Of a DNA stretch of 64,000 nt, positions 51,487 to 58,648 are shown in pieces. Each line of letters opens with the position of its first letter. Positions within the stretch are counted from its first letter, which is position 1. The translations under genes were made by a program, and so were the position numbers. The notes beneath the pieces were generated by a model. The model did not search any database. It saw only the letters and a program-made list of their open reading frames with translations, and was not told the DNA's origin. Source of the stretch: an uncultured Bacteroidales bacterium (GTDB lineage Bacteria > Bacteroidota > Bacteroidia > Bacteroidales > Muribaculaceae); NCBI GenBank assembly GCA_902781045.1, contig CACZHT010000010.1, positions 47,841 through 111,840 on the forward strand. Reading direction: 5' to 3'.

Positions 51487-53103
51487 ATGACTTTCGCAAG
51501 GTGGGCTCAATTATTAATGTTGGCTAGAATGAATGCCAAAGTGTTGCTGGCGGCGGTAGCATTTGTTGCCCTTGGGGTGGCAAATGCCGGTGCGCAGATT
51601 GCGCAGGAGCAGTTGCGAACAGCAAGTGACGAACAGTTGCTCAGGGAATGGACAAGGGTGCTCGCGCTGGATGAGTTTGGCGGAAGAAAGCCCATGACGC
51701 CCTACGAGGACAAGACGGTCGACTATCTTGCCAGGCAGTTGGAAGTGATGGGGCTGGAGCCTGCCTTCGACGGCAGTTGGTTCCAACCCTTTGAATTGAT
51801 TGCGGTGACTGCCAAGCCTGAGGGCAGCAGACTCGCGGTGAGCGGCAAGAAGAAAGCGGTGCTTCGCTATCCCGACGATGCAATCATCTGGACATCCCGC
51901 GCCACCGAGAGAATTAATCTGAAGAAGGTGGAGTATGTGTTTTGCGGTTTTGGCATCAATGCCCCTGAATATGGCTGGAACGACTACGAGGGCATCGATG
52001 TCAAGGGCAAGATAGTGGTGGTAATGGTCAACGACCCGGGCTTTTATGACGGACGGCTCTTCAGAGGACGTAACATGACCTACTACGGTCGGTGGACCTA
52101 TAAGTTTGAGGAGGCACAGCGTCAAGGGGCTGCCGGTTGTCTGGTGCTGCATCACACCGAAGCAGCCAGTTACGGCTGGCATGTATGTGTCAATGGCCAC
52201 CTGAGCGACAATCTGGCCATCTATAATCCCGCAACGCGCAATGCCGACGAACTGGCCGTCAGAGGATGGCTGCATGAGGATGGCCTTAAAAAGCTGTTTC
52301 TGGCAGCCGGCATGGATATGGACAAGGCACTGGCTGACGCGAAAAAACCGGGTTTCAAGAGCTTTGCGCTGAATGTGAGAGGTGATGTGAGGATGAATGT
52401 CACCTACAACATCAAGCCAACGCGCAACGTGGGCGGTGTCATGCGTGGGAGTGCTCGGCAAGGCGAGGCCGTGGTGTTCTGTGCACACTGGGACCACCTG
52501 GGCATCGGCAAGCCCGACGAGCACGGCGACACGATTTATAACGGTGCGGCCGACAATGCCTCGGGCATGGCAGGTGCCTTGCTCGTGGCCAAGAAGTTCA
52601 AGGAAATGCCCCAGCCGCGGCGCGACTTGGTGTTTATCTTCCCATCGTCAGAAGAAAGCGGACTTTTCGGCTCTGCGTATTACTGTGCTCACCCTGTCGC
52701 TGCAATGGAGAAGACAGTGGCATGCCTGAATTTTGAGAGCATAGGCCCGGCCGAGTTGACGCGCGATGTCGTGATTCTGGGGGGCGGGGAGAGCGACTTA
52801 GACCAATATTACGTGGCTGCCGCCGCTGCTCAGGGCAGGTCCATCTTTTTCGACGACGACAACTCCGACGGCTGGTTCTATCGCTCTGACCATTATAATT
52901 TCGTGAAGCGGGGTGTGCCTGCGGTGGTCTTGGAGAACGGCAAGCATCCTGTGGATGTGAGCCGACCCAACAAATATCCCATGCCGGTGTGGTATCACAA
53001 GCCGTGCGACGAGTATCATGAGGACTGGGACTTGAGCGGTACATTGGCTAACGTGAACCTGATTTTTAGTGTGGGTCTGTCATTGTCAAACAGTCCCCGA
53101 TAG
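51487..53103 (+). CDS. Secreted M28-family metallopeptidase with PA-like insert
   Basis: A 538-residue exported peptidase (signal core VLLAAVAFVALGVANAGAQ). A PA-like domain (~90-240; VDVKGKIVVVMVNDPG) precedes the M28 catalytic part: FCAHWDHLGIG (His/Asp), YNGAADNASGMAGAL (bridging Asp), FPSSEESGLFGS (catalytic Glu pair) and YRSDHYNFVKRGVPAV (last His). It is probably a zinc aminopeptidase or carboxypeptidase in the periplasm. ATG at 51487 follows an A-rich stretch; ATG at 51529 gives a cleaner signal peptide and is a good alternative. Confidence 0.85.
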   Translation: MTFARWAQLLMLARMNAKVLLAAVAFVALGVANAGAQIAQEQLRTASDEQLLREWTRVLALDEFGGRKPMTPYEDKTVDYLARQLEVMGLEPAFDGSWFQPFELIAVTAKPEGSRLAVSGKKKAVLRYPDDAIIWTSRATERINLKKVEYVFCGFGINAPEYGWNDYEGIDVKGKIVVVMVNDPGFYDGRLFRGRNMTYYGRWTYKFEEAQRQGAAGCLVLHHTEAASYGWHVCVNGHLSDNLAIYNPATRNADELAVRGWLHEDGLKKLFLAAGMDMDKALADAKKPGFKSFALNVRGDVRMNVTYNIKPTRNVGGVMRGSARQGEAVVFCAHWDHLGIGKPDEHGDTIYNGAADNASGMAGALLVAKKFKEMPQPRRDLVFIFPSSEESGLFGSAYYCAHPVAAMEKTVACLNFESIGPAELTRDVVILGGGESDLDQYYVAAAAAQGRSIFFDDDNSDGWFYRSDHYNFVKRGVPAVVLENGKHPVDVSRPNKYPMPVWYHKPCDEYHEDWDLSGTLANVNLIFSVGLSLSNSPR

Positions 53104-53181
53104 CCCCCTGCGTCGTTAAATGTAAGCTAAATCGTAGATAACGATTGCTCAACTGTTAAAAATCGCACTGTCACAAAAATA

Positions 53182-53209
53182 ATTGTGCATTGTGCATTGT
53201 GCATTGTGC
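53182..53209. repeat. Four tandem ATTGTGC heptamers
   Basis: Four perfect copies of ATTGTGC in a row. The TTG of the third (53197-53199) is placed at the -33 position of the rplY promoter. Confidence 0.85.
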
Positions 53210-53226
53210 ACTTTTTACTACCTTTG
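53197..53226 (+). promoter_or_regulatory. Promoter of rplY
   Basis: TTG (53197-53199), 19 bp spacer, TACCTTTG (53219-53226). Predicted start near 53233, giving a ~79-nt leader. Confidence 0.75.
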
Positions 53227-53235
53227 CCGCGCTTT

Positions 53236-53286
53236 TTGAGAAACTCTCAAGGTTTCCCGTGTGATGGGAAATTAAGGCGAACTTAA
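53236..53286 (+). ncRNA. Structured 5' leader of rplY: three consecutive hairpins
   Basis: TTGAGA-AAC-TCTCAA (53236-53250), TTTCCC-GTGTGAT-GGGAAA (53253-53271) and TTAAG-GCGAA-CTTAA (53272-53286) are all perfectly paired and fill almost the whole region between the transcription start and the rplY ATG. Ribosomal protein leaders often bind their own product; that role here is inference. Confidence 0.55.
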
Positions 53287-53311
53287 TTTTTAGTAACACA
53301 ACAACTTAACA

Positions 53312-53989
53312 ATGAAAACATTTCAACTGAACGCCGAGCCGCGTACCGACCTCGGCAAGAAGGCCGCAAAGGCCCTGCGCAAAGAGAACAAGATTCCCGT
53401 GGTGCTCAACGGTGGCAAGCTCGTCGAGCTCAAGGACGGAAAGTATGACGGCAAGTTGCTCGCCGGCGAGAAGGTGGTGCCCATCGGACGTGACGGCAAG
53501 GCCATCATCACTACCGACCTCACTGTCAATGCAGCCGATGTGCGCAAGCTCATCTACACCCCCGAGATCTATGTCATCGAGCTGACCTATGACGGACAGA
53601 CCAAGAAGGCTGTGCTCAAGGACATCCAGTTCCATGCAGTGAGCGACGCCATCATGCACATCGACCTGCTTGAGGTCTATGAGGACAAGCCCGTGACCAT
53701 GGAGGTGCCCGTGCACGTCGAGGGCCATGCAGCCGGTGTCAAGGCTGGTGGTAAGCTCTACCTGTCGATGAAGAAGGTCAAGGTGCGCGGTCTCTATAGC
53801 AAGATGCCCGAGACCATCATGGTCAACGTGAGCGACCTGCAGATTGGACACGCCATCAAGGTGCGCGACCTGCAGTTTGACGACTATGAGCTGGTCAGCG
53901 CCAAGGATTTGGTGATCTGCGGTGTCAAGGCTACTCGCGCTTCGGCCAACGCTGCTGCTACCGAGGAAGGCGAAGAGGCTGCAGAGTAA
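53312..53989 (+). CDS. rplY: 50S ribosomal protein L25 / general stress protein Ctc (long form)
   Basis: A 225-residue L25 of the TL5/Ctc type. The N-terminal 5S rRNA-binding domain starts KTFQLNAEPRTDLGKKAAKALRK; the C-terminal beta domain includes DIQFHAVSDAIMHIDLLEV, the family hallmark. The tail is Ala/Glu-rich. It binds 5S rRNA in the large subunit. It is preceded by a structured leader and followed by a perfect 13-bp stem before pth, a common rplY-pth arrangement in bacteria. Confidence 0.95.
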   Translation: MKTFQLNAEPRTDLGKKAAKALRKENKIPVVLNGGKLVELKDGKYDGKLLAGEKVVPIGRDGKAIITTDLTVNAADVRKLIYTPEIYVIELTYDGQTKKAVLKDIQFHAVSDAIMHIDLLEVYEDKPVTMEVPVHVEGHAAGVKAGGKLYLSMKKVKVRGLYSKMPETIMVNVSDLQIGHAIKVRDLQFDDYELVSAKDLVICGVKATRASANAAATEEGEEAAE

Positions 53990-54008
53990 CACTCTGAACG
54001 ACCAACCT

Positions 54009-54056
54009 AACCGCGAATTTCTGCAACGCTATCGACGGCTGTGGAAATTCGCGGTT
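54009..54056 (+). terminator. rplY-pth intergenic stem-loop
   Basis: AACCGCGAATTTC (54009-54021) pairs perfectly with GAAATTCGCGGTT (54044-54056) around a 22-nt loop; only a short T-run (TTTAT) follows. It may attenuate read-through from rplY into pth. Confidence 0.6.
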
Positions 54057-54077
54057 TATCATAAACCTAATCAAGTG

Positions 54078-54719
54078 ATGAACCGTTTGTTGAACAAGAT
54101 TCTTGCTCTGTTTGGCAAGAAGCAAGAACAAACCGAACAAACTGAACCCGAACAAATGAAGTTTCTTGTAGTAGGACTGGGCAATATCGGTGCTGAGTAT
54201 CAGGGCACAAGGCACAATATAGGCTTCACCGTGGTCGACACGCTGGTCGGCGAGGCTGGAACGACATTCACCACACAGCGCTATGGCGACGTGGCGCAGA
54301 TGCGGGTCAAGAACCAGCAGCTTGTCGTGCTCAAGCCGTCCACCTACATGAACCTCAGCGGTGAGGCTGTGCGCTACTGGGCGCAGAAGGAGAAGATTGA
54401 CCTGGACCACATCCTGGTGGTGGTCGATGACATCGCGTTGCCATTCGGCACCATTCGCCTGCGGGGCAAGGGAGCCGATGGCGGGCACAACGGACTCAAG
54501 AGCATCGACCAGCTGCTGGGCAGCCAGCAGTATGCCAGGTTGCGCTTCGGGGTGGGCAATGACTTCCCACGCGGGGCGCAGGTCGATTATGTGCTGGGCC
54601 ATCCCACTGCCGAGGAGCTGGCCATCCTGCCCGACCGGGCCCGGGTCGCTAGTGATGCCATCAAGGCCTTCTGCCTGTCGGGCATCGACTTCGCCATGAC
54701 CCACTACAACAACAAATAG
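54078..54719 (+). CDS. pth: Peptidyl-tRNA hydrolase
   Basis: A 213-residue Pth. KFLVVGLGNIGAEYQGTRHNIGF contains the conserved Asn and catalytic His (RHNIGF). VLKPSTYMNLSGEAV and ILVVVDDIALPFGTIRLRGKG hold the catalytic Asp, and GGHNGLKSID the conserved His-Asn. It releases tRNA from drop-off peptidyl-tRNA. ATG at 54078 adds 26 residues before the usual KFLVVGLGN start; ATG at 54156 is the alternative and would give the canonical length. Confidence 0.93.
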   Translation: MNRLLNKILALFGKKQEQTEQTEPEQMKFLVVGLGNIGAEYQGTRHNIGFTVVDTLVGEAGTTFTTQRYGDVAQMRVKNQQLVVLKPSTYMNLSGEAVRYWAQKEKIDLDHILVVVDDIALPFGTIRLRGKGADGGHNGLKSIDQLLGSQQYARLRFGVGNDFPRGAQVDYVLGHPTAEELAILPDRARVASDAIKAFCLSGIDFAMTHYNNK

Positions 54720-54728
54720 TCCTTAACT

Positions 54729-54806
54729 CAATGCACAATTCATAATGCAGTGATGCCACCCGTCCGCCGCAGGCACTCATTATTAATTATGAATTATAAA
54801 TTATGA
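54729..54806. repeat. AT-rich intergenic word repeats
   Basis: AATGCACAATTCATAATGC and, near the next ATG, AATTATGAATTATAAATTAT repeats, a vocabulary like that upstream of luxS. Confidence 0.6.
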
Positions 54807-54809
54807 ATT

Positions 54810-55847
54810 ATGAAAGCGTTATCCTTTGCATGCGACTATATGGAAGGGGCGCATCCCGAGATTCTGCGCCGCCTGTCCGAAATCAATCTGGACAAGAACA
54901 CAGGCTATGGGTTGGACCCCTATAGCGAGCAGGCGCGCCAGCTCATCCGCCAGCAGTGCGGACGCGACGATGCCGATGTGCATCTGCTGGTGGGTGGCAC
55001 GCAGACCAACACCATCATCATCGATGCCATGTTGCGTCACAACGACGGCATCCTGGCGGCCTCCAGCGGCCACATCAATGTGCATGAGGCCGGAGCCATC
55101 GAGGCATGTGGGCACAAGGTTATCGCCATGCCGGCCACGCTAGGCAAGGTCGACATCGATGCCCTGGAGCATCACATGGCCACGGTCACAGCCGAGTTCA
55201 ATGCCGTCGGCTGGGAGCATTATGTGATTCCGCGTGCGCTCTACATCTCGCAGCCCACCGAGTTGGGCACACTCTACACGCTTGACGAATTGCGTCGCTT
55301 GCGTGGCATCTGCGACCAGTATGGGCTATATCTCTTTGTCGACGGGGCGCGTCTGGGCTATGGACTGATGTCGCCCGCCTGCGATGTGACACTCAAGGAC
55401 TTGGCCAGTCTGGTCGATGTGTTCTATATCGGCGGCACCAAGGTCGGGGCGCTATTCGGCGAGGCAGTTGTCGTGCTCAACAAGGACATACGGCTCACGC
55501 GGGGGCTCATCAAGAGCCACGGTGCACTGCTGGCCAAGGGCTGGCTGCTGGGTGTGCAGTTTGCCACACTCATGACCGACGGTCTGTATTGGGACATCGC
55601 CCGCAATGCCGTCCAGCAGGCCATGCGTCTGCGTCAGGGCATGGTCGACAAGGGCTATAAGCTCTATATCGACTCACCCACCAACCAGCAATTCTTTGTC
55701 ATCGGCAACGACCGCCTGGCGGCACTGCAGCAGCGCGTGGGCATCGACATCATCGAGGCGGCCGACGACACGCACACCATCATCCGCCTGTGCACCAGCT
55801 GGGCCACCACCGATGCACAGATCGACCAGCTGCTGGCTTGTGTCTGA
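54810..55847 (+). CDS. Threonine aldolase-family PLP enzyme
   Basis: A 345-residue fold-type I PLP enzyme of the beta-eliminating lyase/low-specificity threonine aldolase group. NTGYGLDPYSEQARQLI, LLVGGTQTNTIIIDAML, HINVHEAGAIEACGHKVI (ring-stacking His), YLFVDGARLGYGL (PLP Asp) and DVFYIGGTKVGALFGEAVV (Schiff-base Lys) are all visible. It cleaves threonine or allo-threonine to glycine and acetaldehyde, or acts on a related beta-hydroxy amino acid. The gene stands alone between AT-rich word repeats and the promoter of the DUF488 operon. Confidence 0.85.
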   Translation: MKALSFACDYMEGAHPEILRRLSEINLDKNTGYGLDPYSEQARQLIRQQCGRDDADVHLLVGGTQTNTIIIDAMLRHNDGILAASSGHINVHEAGAIEACGHKVIAMPATLGKVDIDALEHHMATVTAEFNAVGWEHYVIPRALYISQPTELGTLYTLDELRRLRGICDQYGLYLFVDGARLGYGLMSPACDVTLKDLASLVDVFYIGGTKVGALFGEAVVVLNKDIRLTRGLIKSHGALLAKGWLLGVQFATLMTDGLYWDIARNAVQQAMRLRQGMVDKGYKLYIDSPTNQQFFVIGNDRLAALQQRVGIDIIEAADDTHTIIRLCTSWATTDAQIDQLLACV

Positions 55848-55876
55848 TGTCAGAACCCGGAAAATCAGATGGAATC

Positions 55877-55908
55877 TTTGGCCTTTTGATTAAAATGTGT
55901 TAACTTTG
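55877..55908 (+). promoter_or_regulatory. Promoter of the DUF488 operon
   Basis: TTTG (55877-55880), 20 bp spacer, TAACTTTG (55901-55908), 21 bp before the ATG at 55930. Confidence 0.8.
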
Positions 55909-55929
55909 CATCACCAAGCTGAAGACGTT

Positions 55930-56565
55930 ATGGACAATTACAGATTATATACCATCGGGCATTCTAATCAGTCGCAAGAGGAGTTTCTGGCATTGCTGTC
56001 AAGGCATGGCATCAACTGTATTGTCGATGTGCGCAGTGTGCCGGCCAGCAAGTTCGCGCCGCAGTTCAACAGAGACCTGTTGAAGCATTTTCTCAATCAG
56101 GCCGGCGTACAGTATCTGCACTTTGGTGAGGAGTTTGGGGCCAGGAGGACAGATTGCCTTGACGATGACGGAAAGGTTAACTTTGAGCAAGCAGTCTTGA
56201 CACCAAAGTTCAAGTTAGGGGTCGAGCGGCTGATGGAGGGATTGCGCAAGGGCTTTAACATCTCGCTCATGTGTTCTGAGGCCAATCCCCTGGAGTGCCA
56301 CAGGTTCTCGTTGGTGGCGCGCTACTTTCACGACATTGGCGTGGATGTGCGGCACATCCTCAAGGACGGCAACCTGGCAACTCATCAAGAGTTGGAGAAG
56401 CTGATGGTCAATGAATTTCTGCATTCCAAGAAATATCGTCTGGCTGAGGTGGACATGCTTTTTGGCACCTATACTGCCGATGAACAGCTCAGGGATGCCT
56501 ATCGATTGAAAAACAAGGAGATTGGATATGTCGAACAACAAGCGGAGGAAATTGAGACGAGATGA
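55930..56565 (+). CDS. DUF488 family protein, copy A
   Basis: A 211-residue cytoplasmic protein. YTIGHSNQSQEEFLALLSRH, then CIVDVRSVPASKFAPQFNRD and the late LMCSEANPLECHRFSLVARYF are DUF488 hallmarks. The conserved S-E...CHR cysteine/histidine set suggests an active or nucleotide-handling site. The C-terminal ~60 residues are extra relative to the short DUF488 form. Its biochemical role is unknown to me. It heads a tightly packed set with the second DUF488 gene (4-bp overlap), an OB-like protein and an S4-domain protein. Confidence 0.8.
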   Translation: MDNYRLYTIGHSNQSQEEFLALLSRHGINCIVDVRSVPASKFAPQFNRDLLKHFLNQAGVQYLHFGEEFGARRTDCLDDDGKVNFEQAVLTPKFKLGVERLMEGLRKGFNISLMCSEANPLECHRFSLVARYFHDIGVDVRHILKDGNLATHQELEKLMVNEFLHSKKYRLAEVDMLFGTYTADEQLRDAYRLKNKEIGYVEQQAEEIETR

Positions 56566-57005
56566 CAGTGCTGTACACTATAGGGTTCACCAAGAAGAGT
56601 GCCGCCCGGTTCTTCGGGCTGCTGCGTGACAATCATGTCGCACAGCTCGTCGATGTGCGCATCAGCAACACCAGCCAGCTGGCGGGATTTGCCAAGGGCA
56701 AAGACTTGCAGTTTTTTGTCAACGAGATTTGTGGCATTCCCTATCGCCACATCACCGATTTCGCTCCGACAAAAGAATTGCTGGACAAGTGGCATAAACA
56801 GGAGGTCAGCTGGGATGAGTATGAGCAAATCTACACCGCTATGCTCCACGAGCGGGATGTGATCAACCGTTTCGACGTGAAACAATTTGACCGGGCGTGC
56901 TTCCTGTGCAGCGAAGAAACCCCGGAACAGTGTCACCGACGATTGCTGGCCGAGTACTTCAAGAAGCACAGCGGACAAGCCGTCTCAATCGTTCATCTGG
57001 TTTAG
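56562..57005 (+). CDS. DUF488 family protein, copy B (short form)
   Basis: A 147-residue protein with YTIGFTKKSAARFFGLLRD, LVDVRISNTSQLAGFAKGKDL, and CFLCSEETPEQCHRRLLAEYF, the DUF488 pattern. It differs from copy A by lacking the long C-terminus and having KGKDLQFFVNEICGI in place of the QFNRD segment, which fits a separate subfamily. Start ATG overlaps the copy A stop as ATGA (56562-56565), implying coupled translation and possibly a hetero-oligomer. The next gene starts 5 bp after its stop. Confidence 0.8.
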   Translation: MTVLYTIGFTKKSAARFFGLLRDNHVAQLVDVRISNTSQLAGFAKGKDLQFFVNEICGIPYRHITDFAPTKELLDKWHKQEVSWDEYEQIYTAMLHERDVINRFDVKQFDRACFLCSEETPEQCHRRLLAEYFKKHSGQAVSIVHLV

Positions 57006-57010
57006 TGCTT

Positions 57011-58075
57011 ATGGACAAGTATTTTGTGTGTCTGGCCAACTCCTATAAGCGCGGAGGACGATGCGTCGCCGGGGTTGAGGTGGTTCATGATGATGAGCTG
57101 CCTGATGGATGGGGAGTGGTCTGGAACTATGATGGATCGCCATGTTGGGTTAGGCCTGTCGTCGACACACAGTTTGGCCAGATTCCCAACGAGATGGCGC
57201 AAGGCATCAGGCTGATGTCGGTGGTCAGGCTGACCGATGTCGTGCCATGCCCGGACGGGGTGCACACCGAGGATGTCACCTTTGGCACTATGCAATGCCT
57301 CAATCAGCAGGTGACTAACCTCAGTCAGTTTGCCGACGTCGTGCATCGGGTCATCTTTGAGAACAATGGACACGCGGTGCCAGAGCAGCAACCACCATTT
57401 GTCGACTACTCACTGATGATGATTCGCCTTGACCGGGCGCAGACGTTTCTCGACCAGAGCAGAGAAAAGGGCAAGGTCAGGATGAGGTTCTATTACCATG
57501 GTGTGCAATGCGAGTTTCCTGTCACCGACCCGGAGTTCTTGGCCAAGTTCTACAATCAGGCGCAACAGGACATAATCCTGCACAATGTCTTTCTGACCTT
57601 GTCGTTGGGGATGGGCTTCGAGGGATGGCATCACAAGCTCGTGGCTGCTGTGATGACCGGAGACAATGTTGCCGCCAAGCCGCAACTCGCCGATTCGGAG
57701 CAACCCTACATCGAGCGGCAAAAAATGCTGCGCCACAACACCTACACCAGATGGAATGACGAGGAAACGCCAGCCATCGACTCGCAAGAAGCATTGCTCG
57801 ACGAGTATGACCGCCTACTGGCCATAAAAGAGGACGTTGAGGCTCAAATCCAGATGCTGCGCATCCACATCATGCAGAGCATGGAGAAAGCGCATGTCGA
57901 GAGAATCGATTCGGACGAATTCTCGGTAACCTATACCGCGCCGCGAACGGTCATGCAGTTTGACCGCGCAGCATTCAAGCAAGCGCACAACGAGTTGTTT
58001 GAACAGTACTGCAAGCCCCAGCGTCGGGATGCAATGCTGGTGATCAGACGGAACAAAAAAACTGAAAGACTATGA
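57011..58075 (+). CDS. OB-like (dual OB-type) protein with phage-protein-like C-terminus
   Basis: A 354-residue protein of unknown function. The first ~220 residues (KYFVCLANSYKRGGRCVAGVEV, then GWGVVWNYDGSPCWVRPV) look like the dual-OB domain found beside DUF488 genes. Residues ~254-295 are coiled-coil-like (LLDEYDRLLAIKEDVEAQI). The last ~55 residues (VTYTAPRTVMQFDRAAFKQAHNELFEQY) resemble the C-terminus of phage proteins with the pattern FD-x-KxFKxxHPxLYxxY. A nucleic-acid or nucleotide-binding role is plausible. Translation is coupled: its stop overlaps the S4 gene by 4 bp. ATG at 57011 chosen; the frame upstream belongs to copy B in another phase. Confidence 0.6.
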   Translation: MDKYFVCLANSYKRGGRCVAGVEVVHDDELPDGWGVVWNYDGSPCWVRPVVDTQFGQIPNEMAQGIRLMSVVRLTDVVPCPDGVHTEDVTFGTMQCLNQQVTNLSQFADVVHRVIFENNGHAVPEQQPPFVDYSLMMIRLDRAQTFLDQSREKGKVRMRFYYHGVQCEFPVTDPEFLAKFYNQAQQDIILHNVFLTLSLGMGFEGWHHKLVAAVMTGDNVAAKPQLADSEQPYIERQKMLRHNTYTRWNDEETPAIDSQEALLDEYDRLLAIKEDVEAQIQMLRIHIMQSMEKAHVERIDSDEFSVTYTAPRTVMQFDRAAFKQAHNELFEQYCKPQRRDAMLVIRRNKKTERL

Positions 58076-58536
58076 ACGAAGTAAGAATTGATAAGTGGCT
58101 GTGGGCCACACGCATCTTCAAGACACGCACCATCGCCACCGATGCCTGCAAGCTGGGACGTGTCACCATCGGCGGCATGAATGTCAAGCCGTCGCGGCTG
58201 GTCAAGCCGGGCGATGTCATCGCCGTGCGCAAGCCACCCGTGACCTACACCTTTGAGGTGCTGGCGGTGCTCAACAATAGGGTGGGGGCCAAACTGGTGC
58301 CCAACTACCTGCGCAACATCACCACGCGCGATCAGCTCGAATTGCTCGAGATGGTGAAGATTGACGGATTTGTCAACCGGCAGAAGGGCATGGGACGACC
58401 CACCAAGAAGGATGGACGCGAGATGAAGGAGTTCACCGACGAGGCATTCTTCGGATTTGATGACGCATTTGACTGGGACGAGGACGAAAACCCCTTGTGG
58501 ACTCAGGAGGATGAAGCCCGCCTCGAGCAGAAGTGA
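58072..58536 (+). CDS. S4-domain RNA-binding protein (Hsp15/HslR-like)
   Basis: A 154-residue protein. VRIDKWLWATRIFKTRTIATDACKLGRVTIGG (by its start VRIDKWLWATRIFKTRT) is the S4 fold. The middle is GDVIAVRKPPVTYTFEV. The acidic C-terminal third (FDWDEDENPLWTQEDEARL) is typical of the Bacteroidota form. Hsp15 binds free 50S subunits carrying nascent chains. Overlap with the upstream stop (ATGA) places it in the DUF488 operon, an unusual association worth noting. Confidence 0.85.
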   Translation: MNEVRIDKWLWATRIFKTRTIATDACKLGRVTIGGMNVKPSRLVKPGDVIAVRKPPVTYTFEVLAVLNNRVGAKLVPNYLRNITTRDQLELLEMVKIDGFVNRQKGMGRPTKKDGREMKEFTDEAFFGFDDAFDWDEDENPLWTQEDEARLEQK

Positions 58537-58595
58537 CCATCACACTCCCCACGATGCAATCGCTGGCAGCCCGTTAGAGCCGCCAGCGATTTATC

Positions 58596-58645
58596 GTCAT
58601 CAAAAACTTTCAACTTTCAACTTTTAACTTTCAACTGTCAACTGG
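58596..58645. repeat. Low-complexity word repeats
   Basis: AACTTTCAACTTTCAACTTTT and TCAACTGTCAACT words fill the space between the convergent S4 and speA genes. Confidence 0.6.
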
Positions 58646-58648
58646 TCG

